Shown in pieces: positions 8,962-19,689 of a stretch of DNA of 64,000 nucleotides (positions within the stretch are counted from its first letter, which is position 1; every line of letters starts with the position of its first letter). The notes under the pieces were generated by a model, which was not told where the DNA came from, made no database searches, and worked only from the letters and a program-made list of their open reading frames with translations. Location: assembly GCA_903884235.1 (NCBI GenBank), contig CAISEB010000012.1, positions 62,001 to 126,000 on the forward strand, written 5' to 3'. The DNA comes from an uncultured Pseudomonadota bacterium (lineage in GTDB: Bacteria > Pseudomonadota > Gammaproteobacteria > Steroidobacterales > Steroidobacteraceae). The position numbers were made by a program, and so were the translations under genes.

Positions 8962-10114
8962 AGTCCCGCAGCGAGAAGCCGGCGAGCGGCCCGTCGTAGT
9001 CGCGCACCAGGGCGACCGCCTTGAAGCGCTCGCCCATCCCGGGCGGCAGCACGAGCTGCATCGCACGGCGCGCCACGAGTGGTTCGGACTGCGCATCGAG
9101 CGTGGCGCGGTAGGCGCCCAGGTGCCGCTCGAATCCGGTGCCGAGCAGGAAGTTCGCCTGGGTCGTGTACCCGCCGATCTCGAGGCCACAGGCGAGCGCG
9201 GCCTCGGCGACCCGCGTGAAGTCCACCCACGCGGTCAGGTCCTGCAGCCCGACGTTGACGAACGGATCCTCGTGGCGGCGGTGTCGGTGGAAGCAGGCGA
9301 ACGTTCCGCCATCCCGGTCCGGCGCGTAGTACGCCCGTCGCGCGAAGCCGTAGTCGATGAACAGCGCCGCGCCGCGCGCGAGCGGCGCGGTGACCGACTC
9401 GAGCCACGCGCCGAGCCTGAGGCAGGCCTCCGACACGTAGCCCGCGGGCAACGCGACGCCGAGTTCGGCCACGGCGCGCGTGAGCTCGTGCGAGGCGGGC
9501 CGCGCCACGAGCGCGAACCCCGCCGCGGTCGCCGCGACACCGAGTTCCTCGACCCCCTCGGCGAGCACCCTGAAGCGCTCGACCGGCAGGGCGTCGAGCA
9601 CCTCGTTGGCGAGGATGACGCCCTCGAACGGCGTCGGCGGCACCGCGTCGAGCCACTCGACCCGGCCGGCGAGCCCGTCCGGCAGCGCGGCCAGCCGCGC
9701 GGCCTGGCGCGCGCGCAGGTCCGGGCTCGTCTCGAGGATCCGGTAGCGCACGGGCAGCGCAGCGCTGCCGGCCAGCGCCTGGAGCACGTCGGCGGCCAGC
9801 GCGCCGCTGCCGGCGCCGATCTCGAGGATCTCCCCACCGCCCAGGCCGGCGAGCACCTGCGCGCACTGCGTGGCGAGGCAGCGCGCGAACACGGGCGACA
9901 GCTCCGGCGCGGTCACGAAGTCGCCCCCCGCCCCCAGCTTGTGGGCGCCGGCCGCGTAGTAACCGAGGCCCGGCGCGTACAGGACGAGGTCCATGTACGC
10001 CGCGAACGACAGCCAGCCGCCCGCCGCTGCGAGCGCGGCGTGCACGGCCTCGACGACACGCACTTCGTGGGCGGCCTCGTCGGCGGACAGGGGAACGAGG
10101 TCGAGGGGAATCAC
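8945..10114 (-). CDS. SAM-dependent methyltransferase, MidA/NDUFAF7 family (DUF185)
   Basis: 389-residue class I methyltransferase-like protein. Relatives include mitochondrial NDUFAF7, which methylates an arginine of complex I. Seen: an N-terminal region FAAYMDLVLYAPGLGYYAAG typical of DUF185, the SAM-binding glycine motif EILEIGAGSGALAADVL near residue 97, and the FIDYGFARRAYYAPDR block near 270. The start is taken as GTG at 10112-10114 (giving IPLDLVPL); longer versions run into the divergent pteridine reductase gene. Only 44 bp separate the two starts, so the promoters must be compact or overlapping. An NDUFA9-like gene lies 4 kb away, which may be coincidence. Confidence 0.85.
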   Translation of the reverse strand: MIPLDLVPLSADEAAHEVRVVEAVHAALAAAGGWLSFAAYMDLVLYAPGLGYYAAGAHKLGAGGDFVTAPELSPVFARCLATQCAQVLAGLGGGEILEIGAGSGALAADVLQALAGSAALPVRYRILETSPDLRARQAARLAALPDGLAGRVEWLDAVPPTPFEGVILANEVLDALPVERFRVLAEGVEELGVAATAAGFALVARPASHELTRAVAELGVALPAGYVSEACLRLGAWLESVTAPLARGAALFIDYGFARRAYYAPDRDGGTFACFHRHRRHEDPFVNVGLQDLTAWVDFTRVAEAALACGLEIGGYTTQANFLLGTGFERHLGAYRATLDAQSEPLVARRAMQLVLPPGMGERFKAVALVRDYDGPLAGFSLRDFTATL

Positions 10115-10158
10115 GCGGTGGCCGTGCAGGTGGGAAGGGGGCCCGGTATCCTCGCGCG

Positions 10159-10920
10159 ATGCCGTCCCGCACGCCACCTTCCCTCGCCGAACACGCGGTC
10201 CTGATCACCGGCGGCGCGCGTCGCCTCGGCGCCGCCATCGCGCGCGAGCTGCACGACGCCGGCGCCCGCGTGATGATCCATCACCGCCAGTCGGGTGCCG
10301 CGGCCATGGCGCTCGCGGCCGAACTCAACGCGGCACGGCCGGGGTCCGCGGCGACGATCGGCGCGGATCTCGGCGACGTCGCCGCGCTGCCCGGCCTCGT
10401 CGAGGCGACGATCGCGACGTTCGGGCGCCTCGACGTGCTGGTCAACAACGCCTCGACGTTCTACCCGACGCCGATCGGCTCGATCACGCCGGCGATGTTC
10501 GACGACCTGATCGGCAGCAACCTGCGCGCGCCGCTGTTCCTTGCGCAGGCCGCGGCGCCGGAGCTGCGCCGGCGCGGTGGCCTCGTGCTCAACATGGTCG
10601 ACATCCACGCGTTCCGCCCGCTCAAGAACCATCCGGTGTACTCGGCGGCGAAGGCAGGGCTTGCGATGCTGACGCAGTCGCTGGCACGCGAGCTCGCACC
10701 CGAGGTCCGCGTGAACGGCATCGCGCCGGGACCGGTGATGTGGCCGGAGGGCGAGATGGACGCCGAGCTCAAGGCCCGCGTCCTCGATCGCACGGCGCTG
10801 AAGCGCATCGGCTCGCCCGACGACATCGCGCGCGCCGCGCTCTTCTTCGTGCGCGATGCGCCCTACGTGACCGGGCAGATCCTGCCGGTCGACGGCGGCC
10901 GGACGGTCGGCGGCTTCTAG
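10159..10920 (+). CDS. Pteridine reductase (PTR1/FolM-like short-chain dehydrogenase)
   Basis: NADPH-dependent SDR of 253 residues, predicted to reduce biopterin or folate-type pterins. Seen: the cofactor motif TGGARRLG (residues 19-26; the RR is typical of pteridine reductases), NNASTFYPTP near residue 95, and catalytic YSAAK near 160. The C-terminus VTGQILPVDGGRTVGGF is standard for SDRs. Opposite it, tail to tail, lie folK and folB, so it probably serves folate or tetrahydromonapterin metabolism. Its stop shares CTAG with the folK stop. The assignment within the SDR superfamily rests on GGARRLG and the folate neighbours. Confidence 0.85.
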   Translation: MPSRTPPSLAEHAVLITGGARRLGAAIARELHDAGARVMIHHRQSGAAAMALAAELNAARPGSAATIGADLGDVAALPGLVEATIATFGRLDVLVNNASTFYPTPIGSITPAMFDDLIGSNLRAPLFLAQAAAPELRRRGGLVLNMVDIHAFRPLKNHPVYSAAKAGLAMLTQSLARELAPEVRVNGIAPGPVMWPEGEMDAELKARVLDRTALKRIGSPDDIARAALFFVRDAPYVTGQILPVDGGRTVGGF

Positions 10921-11450
10921 CCGGCCCCGGGATCGAGCTCGACGCGCCGCAGGCGATGCGCGCTCTGGTCGAAATCCGACCAGAGCCGGCCCATCGTGAT
11001 GCCGAGGGTCGGGTGCACGGCATCGGGCGCGATCTCGGCGAGCGGCCCGAGCATGAACGCGCGGCGCACGAAGTCCGGTCTCGGCAGGGTCGCGCCGGGG
11101 AACGTCCCGACGACGGCGCCGTACATCAGCACGTCGAGGTCCATGCGACGCGGTGCCCACTTCGGGTCGGTGCGACCGCGACCACAGTCCTCCTCGATCG
11201 AATGCAGGACCTCGAGCACGCCGGCCAGCGAACGATCGGTGGTGAATGCGAGCGCGAGGTTGATGAAGTCGGGCCCCGTGAAACCGATCGCCGTATTCGC
11301 ATAGGCGGGGGAGACGACGACGTCCGGGAACGCGGCGCGCACGCCATCGAGCGCCTTCAGCAGGCTCTCGACGGGCGCGACGTTCGAGCCGGCGGACACG
11401 TAGACCGTGACCGGCGACCCGCCCTCCACGCCGGACGCGGCTGCGCTCAT
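10917..11450 (-). CDS. folK: 6-hydroxymethyl-dihydropterin pyrophosphokinase
   Basis: Transfers pyrophosphate from ATP to 6-hydroxymethyl-7,8-dihydropterin in folate synthesis. It is 177 residues, slightly longer than E. coli FolK. Recognised by VSAGSNVAP at the N-terminus, by the catalytic stretch GRGRTDPKWAPRRMDLDVLMYG (about residues 88-109, with the R-x-x-x-R-x-x-D-x-D pattern of metal and ATP ligands), and by LPRPDFVRRAFMLGPLAEIAP. The start ATG at 11448-11450 lies five bases after the folB stop, so the two folate genes form an operon. Confidence 0.95.
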   Translation of the reverse strand: MSAAASGVEGGSPVTVYVSAGSNVAPVESLLKALDGVRAAFPDVVVSPAYANTAIGFTGPDFINLALAFTTDRSLAGVLEVLHSIEEDCGRGRTDPKWAPRRMDLDVLMYGAVVGTFPGATLPRPDFVRRAFMLGPLAEIAPDAVHPTLGITMGRLWSDFDQSAHRLRRVELDPGAG

Positions 11451-11455
11451 GCCGG

Positions 11456-11824
11456 TCAGGCGTCGAGATCCGCGCGCGTGCGCGTGATCGTCACGCCGAC
11501 GTCGCGGCTGCCGCGCACGGCGCCGGGCTTGCTGACGGTGACCTTGACCCACTCGATCGCGAACTCGCGCAGGATCAGCTGCGCGACATGCTCGGCGAGC
11601 GTCTCGATGAGCTGGTATTCGGTGGCCTCGACGAACGCGAGCACCCGCTTGGCGACCGACTTGTAATTGAGCGTGTCGTCGATGTGGTCGGTCTTCGCCG
11701 CGCGCCGGATGTCGCCGGGGAACTCGAAGTCGAAGCTCAGCGTCTGCCGGATCTTCCGTTCCCAGTCGTAGATCCCGATGATCGTCTCGGTCTTCAGGTC
11801 ACGCAGGAAGATGACGTCGCCCAT
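11456..11824 (-). CDS. folB: Dihydroneopterin aldolase
   Basis: Cleaves dihydroneopterin to the hydroxymethyl-pterin used by FolK, the gene immediately downstream. It is 122 residues, normal for this octameric cytosolic enzyme. Seen: FLRDLKTETIIGIYDWERK at residues 6-24 (the active-site Glu region), DTLNYKSVAKRV near 51 with catalytic Y54, LIETLAEHVAQ near 74, and K99 in VTVSKPGAVRG. The start is the ATG at 11822-11824, where homologues begin (MGDVIFLRD). Confidence 0.95.
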   Translation of the reverse strand: MGDVIFLRDLKTETIIGIYDWERKIRQTLSFDFEFPGDIRRAAKTDHIDDTLNYKSVAKRVLAFVEATEYQLIETLAEHVAQLILREFAIEWVKVTVSKPGAVRGSRDVGVTITRTRADLDA

Positions 11825-11898
11825 CGGGTCGGTTCCTTGGCAAGCGTTCGGTCGCGAAGCGGGCTGCACCCTACCAGCGCCGCGCCCGCTCTGCACGG

Positions 11899-12921
11899 TC
11901 AGGCGGCGCCCGGCGGCGCGAGTTCGGACAGCGGCCAGCGCGCCCGGGCGAGCACCTCGAGCCCGACGTGCTCGCCGGCGGCGAGCCGCTCGTGCCCGGC
12001 CAGCGCGATCATCGCCGCGTTGTCGGTGCAGAACTCCGCGCGCGGGTAGGACGTCCGGGCCCCGTGCGCGGCGGCCACCTCCGTCAGCCGGGCCCGCAGG
12101 CGCCGGTTCGCGCCGACGCCGCCGGCCACGACCAGCACCTTGCGCCCGGTCGCGGCGAGCGCCCGCCCCGCCTTGGTCGCGAGCGTCTCCACGATCGCCT
12201 CCTCGAATCCCCGGGCGAGGTCGGCGTGGGCCCCGGGGGCGTCGCCGGCCGCCTTCAGCGCGAGCAGCGCCGCCGTCTTCAAGCCACTGAAACTGAAGTC
12301 GAAACCCGGCCGGTCGAGCATCGGACGCGGGAAGCGGTGCACGCCCGGCCGGCCCTGTTCGGCGAGTGCGGCAAGCTTGGCGCCGCCCGGGTAGCTGAGA
12401 CCGAGCAGCTTGGCGGTCTTGTCGAAGGCCTCGCCGGCGGCGTCGTCCAGCGACTCCCCGAGCACGCGGTAGCGGCCGACCCCCTCCACGTCGACCAGCA
12501 TCGTGTGGCCGCCCGACACCAGCAGCGCGAGGTACGGGAACGGCGGGGGGTCGGCCTCCAGCCGCGGCGCCAGCAGGTGCCCCTCGAGGTGGTGGACGCC
12601 GACCGCCGGCAGGCCCCAGGCGTACGCTAGGCTGCGCCCGGCAAGCGCGCCGACCAGCAGCGCCCCGATCAGGCCGGGCCCCGCGGTGTAGGCGACGCCA
12701 TCGAGGTCGGTCGGCGCGAGCCCGCCCTCGGCGAGCACGGACCGGACCATCGGCAGTAGCCGCCGGACGTGGTCCCGCGAGGCCAGCTCCGGCACGACAC
12801 CCCCCCAGATCTCGTGCAGGTCGGTCTGGGTATAGACCCGGTGGACCTCGAGACCGGCGGCTCCGCTGTACACGGCCACGGCCGTCTCGTCGCACGAGGT
12901 CTCGACGCCAAGGACTCTCAC
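11899..12921 (-). CDS. tsaD: tRNA N6-adenosine threonylcarbamoyltransferase
   Basis: Catalytic subunit that attaches threonylcarbamoyl to A37 of ANN-decoding tRNAs, with partners TsaB and TsaE. It is 340 residues. Seen: ASKHA-type ATP fold with [15 protein letters not shown] at the N-terminus, the metal-binding HxxxH (H111-LEG-H115), [10 protein letters not shown] near 135, the [17 protein letters not shown] block near 160, and CTDNAAMIA near 297 carrying the third metal ligand. The start is GTG (12919-12921) behind GGGGGTCCT. It is divergent from rpsU, the conserved gammaproteobacterial order. One expected substrate is the intron-split tRNA-Ile at 54 kb, whose A37 is the first base after the intron. 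Confidence 0.97.
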   Translation of the reverse strand: MRVLGVETSCDETAVAVYSGAAGLEVHRVYTQTDLHEIWGGVVPELASRDHVRRLLPMVRSVLAEGGLAPTDLDGVAYTAGPGLIGALLVGALAGRSLAYAWGLPAVGVHHLEGHLLAPRLEADPPPFPYLALLVSGGHTMLVDVEGVGRYRVLGESLDDAAGEAFDKTAKLLGLSYPGGAKLAALAEQGRPGVHRFPRPMLDRPGFDFSFSGLKTAALLALKAAGDAPGAHADLARGFEEAIVETLATKAGRALAATGRKVLVVAGGVGANRRLRARLTEVAAAHGARTSYPRAEFCTDNAAMIALAGHERLAAGEHVGLEVLARARWPLSELAPPGAA

Positions 12922-12966
12922 AGGACCCCCGGCCGGGTCCCGGAATCGGGGCTAGACGCCAGGCTT

Positions 12967-12995
12967 TTGATTTTCAGGAGGGACATCCGTAAACT
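12967..12995 (+). promoter_or_regulatory. Predicted promoter of the rpsU-yqeY-dnaG operon
   Basis: TTGATT (12967-12972) and TAAACT (12990-12995) are separated by exactly 17 nt, each matching four of six consensus positions. The 5' leader to rpsU would be about 50 nt and contains GAGAAAGG upstream of the start. It lies in the 130-bp gap between the divergent tsaD and rpsU genes. Confidence 0.5.
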
Positions 12996-13051
12996 AACCG
13001 GCTCTGCGCCCGGCTCAGGTCGGGTTCTACACCCGAGAAAGGTCGATCTCA

Positions 13052-13261
13052 ATGCCGAGCGTACGTATCCGCGAGAACGAGTACTTCGACGCCGCCCTGC
13101 GTCGCTTCAAGCGCGCCTGCGAGAAGGCGGGCGTCCTCACGGAGCTTCGCCGCCGCGAATTCTACGAGAAGCCGACCCAGGAGCGTAAGCGCAAGAAGGC
13201 GGCCGCCGTGAAGCGCCACCTGAAGCGCCTCTCCCGCGAAGGCATGCGCGCTCCCCGCTGA
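13052..13261 (+). CDS. rpsU: 30S ribosomal protein S21
   Basis: Small basic subunit protein that helps mRNA base-pair with 16S rRNA at initiation. At 69 residues it is close to the usual 70-71. Seen: [20 protein letters not shown] at the N-terminus, [20 protein letters not shown] in the middle, and a lysine/arginine-rich tail ([13 protein letters not shown]). It is the first gene of the macromolecular-synthesis cluster with yqeY, dnaG and rpoD. The gap to yqeY is 20 nt. Confidence 0.98.
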   Translation: MPSVRIRENEYFDAALRRFKRACEKAGVLTELRRREFYEKPTQERKRKKAAAVKRHLKRLSREGMRAPR

Positions 13262-13281
13262 GCCGCGCAGAAGACGCCGCG

Positions 13282-13728
13282 ATGACGCTGCGCGATCGCA
13301 TCACCGACGAGATGAAGGCTGCGATGCGCTCGGGCGACAAGGATCGCCTGGGCCTCATCCGCATGCTTCAGGCGGCGATCAAGCAGCGCGAGGTCGACGA
13401 GCGCATCACGCTCGACGATGTCCAGACGCTCACCGTCATCGAGAAGATGATCAAGCAGCGACGCGAGTCCGTCGTGCAGTTCGAGGCCGGCGGCCGCGCC
13501 GACCTCGTGGCCAAGGAAGTGGCCGAGATCGCCGTGCTCACCGACTACCTGCCCGTGCAGCTGTCGGCCGCCGAGCTCGACGCACTGATCCAGGAAGCGA
13601 TGGCCGCCACCGGCGCCACGTCCGTCAAGGACATGGGCAAGGTGATGGGCATCGTCAAGGGCAAGGCCGCGGGCCGTGCCGACATGGGTGCCGTCGGCGC
13701 ACGCGTCAAGGCGCTGCTCGGCGGCTGA
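13282..13728 (+). CDS. GatB/YqeY domain protein
   Basis: 148-residue protein related to the tRNA-binding tail domain of aspartyl/glutamyl-tRNA amidotransferase subunit B; its stand-alone role is not established. Seen: LRDRITDEMKAAMRSGDKDRL at the start, MIKQRRESVVQFEAGGRADL near residue 55, YLPVQLSAAELDALI near 90, and the C-terminal MGIVKGKAAGRADMGAVGARVKALL. Its place between rpsU and dnaG is conserved in many proteobacteria. The start ATG is 20 nt after rpsU, and dnaG begins 17 nt after its stop. Confidence 0.93.
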   Translation: MTLRDRITDEMKAAMRSGDKDRLGLIRMLQAAIKQREVDERITLDDVQTLTVIEKMIKQRRESVVQFEAGGRADLVAKEVAEIAVLTDYLPVQLSAAELDALIQEAMAATGATSVKDMGKVMGIVKGKAAGRADMGAVGARVKALLGG

Positions 13729-13745
13729 CGCCTCCCGGGACCGCC

Positions 13746-15554
13746 ATGGCAGGCCGGATCCCCCGCGCGTTCATCGATGACCTGATCGCCCGCACCGACA
13801 TCGTCGAGGTGATCGGCAGCCGCGTGCCGCTGAAGAAGGCGGGCCGCGAATGGAAGGCCTGCTGCCCGTTCCACGGCGAGAAGAGCCCTTCCTTCACCGT
13901 CTCGCAGACCAAGCAGTTCTATCACTGCTTCGGCTGTGGCGCGCACGGCACGGCGCTCACGTTCCTGATGGAGCACGACCGCCTGCCGTTCCCGGATGCG
14001 GTCGAGGATCTCGCCGGCCGCGCCGGACTCGAGGTCCCGCGCGAGGGTGGCGCGGGCCCCGACCCGCGCGACCGCCAGCTCGACGACCTGTATGCGCTGA
14101 TGGCGGCGGCCGACCAGCACTTCCGCGACGCGCTGCGCGACTCCGAGCGTGGCAAGGACTACCTGAAGGGCCGCGGCCTCGTCGGCGAGACCGCCGCGCG
14201 CTACCACCTCGGCTACGCACCGCCCGGCTGGGACGCGATCCTGCGCAAGTTCGGCGCAACCGACGCCGGCCAGCAGGCGCTGCTCGCCGCGGGCCTGATC
14301 ATCGAACGCAGCGCCGACGCCCAGCGCGGCCAGGGCTTCTACGACCGCTTCCGCGACCGGGTGATGTTCCCGATCCGGGACACCCGCGGCCGCGTCGTCG
14401 GCTTCGGCGGCCGGATCCTCGACCAGGGCGAGCCGAAGTACCTGAACTCGCCGGAAACCCCGCTGTTCCACAAGGGTCGCGAGCTCTACGGCCTGTACGA
14501 GGCGCGCCAGGAGCTGCGCAACATCGAACGCCTGCTCGTCGTCGAGGGCTACATGGACGTCGTACGCCTCGCGCAGGCCGGCATCCACTACGCCGTCGCG
14601 ACGCTCGGCACCGCGACGACGCCGGAGCACCTGAACCGGCTGTTCCGCGTCACCGGCGACGTCGTCTTCTCGTTCGATGGCGACAAGGCCGGCCGGCAGG
14701 CCGCGTGGCGGGCGCTCGAGACCTGCCTGCCGTTCGCCAAGGAAGGCCGCCAGATCAAGTTCCTGTTCCTGCCCGAGGGCCACGACCCGGACACCCTGGT
14801 CGCCGAAGAGGGTCGGGAGGCGTTCGAGGCGCGCGTCGCCGGCGCGATGCCGCTGTCCGAATACCTCGTCAGTCATTTCGCGGCGGAAACCGACCTTGCG
14901 AGCGTCGACGGCCGGGCCCGGCTCGCCGAGCTTGCGCGGCCGCTGATCGGCCGGGTGCCCGAGGGCGTCTATCGCGAACTGCTCGTCGAGCGCCTGGCGC
15001 GCGAGGTCCGGATGCCGGCGCCGCGCCTCGCGGCGCTGCTCGGGCTCGGCGCCGGCGGCCCCGCGCGCGACGGCAGCACGGGTCCGGTGCAGCGCCAGGG
15101 CACGCCACTGCGCCGCCCCACCGGCCGCGGCTCGCTCGCGAGCCAGGCCATCGCCCGGATCCTCCAGCATCCGGCGGCCGCCCAGGCCGTGAAGGAGCCG
15201 GAGTCGCTGCGCCTGTCCGGCGACCGCGGGCTCGAGGTGCTGGCCGAGCTGATCGAGACCATGCACGCCGAACCGACGCTCAGCTCCGCGCAGCTGGTGG
15301 AGCGCTGGCGCGACCGGCCGGAGCATGCCCGGCTCGAGGAGCTCGCGGCCGTGCCACTGCCGGACCTCAACGACGCGGTGATCGGGCACGAAGTCGCGGC
15401 CGCCGTCGGCCGGCTGATCGCCGAGGCGGGTCCCGAGCGGCGCCTCGACGAACTCATCGAGAAGGCCGGGGTCGAAGGACTGGACGACGACGAAAAGCGC
15501 GAGCTCCGGGAACTCCAGGCGCGCGTCCGCGCGACCCCCCGCCCCGTCCGCTGA
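13746..15554 (+). CDS. dnaG: DNA primase
   Basis: Synthesises RNA primers at the replication fork with DnaB helicase. It is 602 residues, a normal length. The N-terminal zinc ribbon has ligands C40, H43, C61 and C64 (CCPFHGEK ... HCFGCG). The Toprim catalytic core shows VVEGYMDVV near residue 267 with the metal-binding glutamate and FDGDKAGRQA near 310. The C-terminal DnaB-interacting region is present but diverged (from about residue 450). The start ATG lies four bases after CCGGGACCGCC, without a strong ribosome-binding site. Confidence 0.98.
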   Translation: MAGRIPRAFIDDLIARTDIVEVIGSRVPLKKAGREWKACCPFHGEKSPSFTVSQTKQFYHCFGCGAHGTALTFLMEHDRLPFPDAVEDLAGRAGLEVPREGGAGPDPRDRQLDDLYALMAAADQHFRDALRDSERGKDYLKGRGLVGETAARYHLGYAPPGWDAILRKFGATDAGQQALLAAGLIIERSADAQRGQGFYDRFRDRVMFPIRDTRGRVVGFGGRILDQGEPKYLNSPETPLFHKGRELYGLYEARQELRNIERLLVVEGYMDVVRLAQAGIHYAVATLGTATTPEHLNRLFRVTGDVVFSFDGDKAGRQAAWRALETCLPFAKEGRQIKFLFLPEGHDPDTLVAEEGREAFEARVAGAMPLSEYLVSHFAAETDLASVDGRARLAELARPLIGRVPEGVYRELLVERLAREVRMPAPRLAALLGLGAGGPARDGSTGPVQRQGTPLRRPTGRGSLASQAIARILQHPAAAQAVKEPESLRLSGDRGLEVLAELIETMHAEPTLSSAQLVERWRDRPEHARLEELAAVPLPDLNDAVIGHEVAAAVGRLIAEAGPERRLDELIEKAGVEGLDDDEKRELRELQARVRATPRPVR

Positions 15555-15627
15555 GGCGGCGAAAGCGCGCTGGCCGACCCCTGGTCGGCATGATTCTTGA
15601 CAATACCCCCGAGTTGGGTCTTGAACC

Positions 15628-15656
15628 TTGGGACCGGGGGGTGGTCTGTGTACAAT
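15628..15656 (+). promoter_or_regulatory. Predicted promoter directly upstream of rpoD
   Basis: TTGGGA (15628-15633) and TACAAT (15651-15656, five of six -10 matches) are 17 nt apart. Transcription would begin near 15663. That leaves only about 15 nt before the ATG at 15678 but about 30 nt before the TTG at 15693, which has a good ribosome-binding site. A TTGACA at 15597-15602 has no matching -10. An own promoter lets rpoD be expressed apart from dnaG, as in E. coli. Confidence 0.5.
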
Positions 15657-15692
15657 ACGCGGCTCTTTTACGCCCGCATGAGGGGACCCATC

Positions 15693-17562
<1,870 letters not shown>

Positions 17563-17564
<2 letters not shown>

Positions 17565-17577
17565 GGCCCGCGGCCTC
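17563..17577. terminator. Short hairpin between convergent rpoD and azlD
   Basis: GAGGCC (17563-17568) and GGCCTC (17572-17577) form a 6-bp stem with a three-base loop. It overlaps the rpoD stop codon and ends at the azlD stop. It could serve as a bidirectional terminator, though no U-tract is present on either strand. Confidence 0.35.
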
Positions 17578-17910
17578 TCAGGCCGCGAGCAGCAGCCGGA
17601 GCGCCGTGTAGACGGCGACTCCGGCCGCCATCGACCAGAGCATCCCGCGCGACATCCACATCACGACCGCTGCCACGAGCGCGGCCGCGAAGCGCGGATT
17701 CTCGACGGCCCCGAGCACGCTGCCGTCCATCACCAGCACCCCCGGCACGACCGTCGCCGCGAGTGCCGCGGCCGGCGCGTGGCGCAGCGCCCGCTCGATC
17801 GCCACCGGCAGCACCAGCCGCTCCCCGAGGAACAGGAAGCTGCAGCGCGTCACGATGCCCGTGAGCCCGACGCCGACGATCGCGATCCAGATACGCGCCT
17901 CGGGGCTCAT
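17578..17910 (-). CDS. azlD: AzlD-type branched-chain amino acid exporter small subunit
   Basis: 110-residue integral membrane protein with about four hydrophobic segments. It has the AzlD family pattern: an N-terminal [22 protein letters not shown], then [19 protein letters not shown], then [16 protein letters not shown]. It pairs with AzlC to export branched-chain amino acids (YgaZ/YgaH in E. coli exports valine). The start ATG overlaps the azlC stop (ATGA), so the two are co-translated. It is the last gene of a leftward run. Confidence 0.87.
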   Translation of the reverse strand: MSPEARIWIAIVGVGLTGIVTRCSFLFLGERLVLPVAIERALRHAPAAALAATVVPGVLVMDGSVLGAVENPRFAAALVAAVVMWMSRGMLWSMAAGVAVYTALRLLLAA

Positions 17911-18617
17911 GTGCGGGCACCGAGCCTGCGCTCCGCGAGCACGGCGGCGGCGATCCCCGCGAGGATGGCGGTCACCACGCCGAGCTTGAACGGCAGGCGG
18001 TGCAACGACAGGCTGAGCGTCGCCGCGACCGCAGCGCCGACCTGCGAGGGCCGCGTCGCGAGCATCGGCACGAGCAGCGCGAGGAGCGCCAGCGTGCCCA
18101 CGAAGTCCAGGCCCCAGCTCTCCGGGATCGCCGTCGCGGCGAACAGCCCGACGAGCGAGGCCGCGTGCCAGACGAAGAACACGGTTGCGCCGAGCCCGAG
18201 GAAGTACCACTTGCGCATCGGATCGTCGCGCAACACCGACTCGCGCCGCATGTAGAACACGAAGCCCATGTCGGAGATCAGGTAGCCGAGGCCGAGCCGC
18301 TGCTGGAGCGGCAGCATCCGCAGCGACGGAGCGATCGCGGCGCTGTAGATCACGAACCGCAGGTTCACCATCAGCGCCGACAGCACCGTCACGACGATCG
18401 GCGCCCCGGCGACCATCAGCGGCAGCGCCGCAAGCTGCGCCGCGCCGGCGTAAGCGATCAGCGACATGCCCACCGCCTGGCCGAGCGTGAGCGCGGACTT
18501 CGCCATCGCGACGCCGGTGACCAGCGACCAGGCCGCCATGGCCGGGATGCCCGGCACCATCTCGCGCATGCCGAGCGCGAGGGCCGCCCCCGGCGTCCTG
18601 GGCAGGCGCGCGCTCAC
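17907..18617 (-). CDS. azlC: AzlC-type branched-chain amino acid exporter large subunit
   Basis: 236-residue membrane permease. Family marks are [23 protein letters not shown] at the N-terminus, [32 protein letters not shown] (the conserved N-x-R region near residue 92) and a late [16 protein letters not shown] helix. It is predicted to export valine or related amino acids together with AzlD. I place the start at GTG 18615-18617 because it overlaps the ilvE stop as GTGA, the same junction style as elsewhere in this genome. Linkage to a branched-chain aminotransferase supports the substrate class. Confidence 0.87.
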   Translation of the reverse strand: MSARLPRTPGAALALGMREMVPGIPAMAAWSLVTGVAMAKSALTLGQAVGMSLIAYAGAAQLAALPLMVAGAPIVVTVLSALMVNLRFVIYSAAIAPSLRMLPLQQRLGLGYLISDMGFVFYMRRESVLRDDPMRKWYFLGLGATVFFVWHAASLVGLFAATAIPESWGLDFVGTLALLALLVPMLATRPSQVGAAVAATLSLSLHRLPFKLGVVTAILAGIAAAVLAERRLGART

Positions 18618-19687
18618 CCCGCCGTGGGCCGCGCGACGTCGCGCGTCCAGCCGAACGGATCCGGCGCGCGACGCTCCTGCAGCGCGAGCAGGGCTTCGCG
18701 CAGGTCGCGGGCCACGACGTCGACCTGCCGGGGCGCGTGCTCGCGCCCGTCCGCGTCGCCGAGCACGCCGATCGGCGCGACGATCGCCGCCGTGCCGCAC
18801 GCGAACACCTCGGTGCAGGCGCCGCTCGCGATCTGACCGAGCAGCTCGTCGATCAGCATCGGGCGCTCGACGACGACGAGCCCGCGCTGGCGGGCGAGCG
18901 CGATCAGGGAGTCGCGCGTGATCCCCGGCAGAATCGCGCCGTCGAGCTCCGGCGTGTGCAGTTCGCCGTCGATCACCGCGAACACATTCATGCCCGAGAG
19001 TTCCTGGATGTAGCGGTGCTCCGCCGCATCCAGCCACAGCGCGACGGCGTAGCCGCGCGCGATGGAGGCGTTCGAGGCCCGCAGCGACGCGGCGTAGTTG
19101 GCCGAGGCCTTGGCGACGCCGACGCCACCGACTGCGGCGCGCACGTCGCGCCGCTCGATCGCGACCTTCATCGGTCCGCTCGCGTACGCCTCGACCGGGT
19201 TCGCGATCACCATGAAGCGGAACGTATTCGAGTTGCGCAGCAGGTACCCGGGCTCCGAGCCGTACAGGAACGGCCGCAGGTACAGCGACTTGCCGCCGCC
19301 GGTCGGGACGAAGTCGGCCAGGGCGCCCGCGACCGCGTCGATGCCCTCGAGGAACAGCGCCTCGGGCACCGGGGGCATGGCCAGTCGCTCGGCCGAGCGC
19401 GCGAGCCGGCGGCAGTTGTCGAGCGGACGGAACAGGTTCGGCCAGGGCGTGCCGGCGCGGTACGCCTTCATGCCCTCGAACACGAGCTCGGCGTAGTGCA
19501 GCGCACGCGCGCCGGGCGCGATCTCGATCGGACCATACGGCAGCAGCGTGCCCGGACCCCAGGCGCCATCGGCGTACTCGGCCGAGTACATGACCGGTGC
19601 GACGACGAGGCCGAAGCCGAGCTTCTCCGGCAGCGAGAAGCCGGCGAGTGCGGCGGCGACGCCGGGGTGGGTGGTGTAGTTCGACAT
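18614..19687 (-). CDS. ilvE: Branched-chain amino acid aminotransferase (BCAT2 type)
   Basis: PLP enzyme interconverting leucine, isoleucine and valine with their 2-oxo acids. It is 357 residues and of the longer, eukaryote-like BCAT2 form: LHYAELVFEGMKAYR near residue 63, LYLRPFLYGSEPGYLL near 135, and the PLP lysine K193 in GVAKASANYAASL. EVFACGTAAIVAPIG near 300 binds the cofactor phosphate. It sits two bases after the upstream cupin gene and overlaps azlC. It may supply catabolic or exportable branched-chain intermediates for the cluster to its right, or simply be a biosynthetic ilvE that ended up in the run. Confidence 0.92.
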   Translation of the reverse strand: MSNYTTHPGVAAALAGFSLPEKLGFGLVVAPVMYSAEYADGAWGPGTLLPYGPIEIAPGARALHYAELVFEGMKAYRAGTPWPNLFRPLDNCRRLARSAERLAMPPVPEALFLEGIDAVAGALADFVPTGGGKSLYLRPFLYGSEPGYLLRNSNTFRFMVIANPVEAYASGPMKVAIERRDVRAAVGGVGVAKASANYAASLRASNASIARGYAVALWLDAAEHRYIQELSGMNVFAVIDGELHTPELDGAILPGITRDSLIALARQRGLVVVERPMLIDELLGQIASGACTEVFACGTAAIVAPIGVLGDADGREHAPRQVDVVARDLREALLALQERRAPDPFGWTRDVARPTAG

Positions 19688-19689
19688 GA

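Noticed and set aside
15597-15602. TTGACA as the rpoD -35 element
   Set aside because: No -10 element follows at 16-18 nt; the TTGGGA/TACAAT pair closer to the gene fits better.
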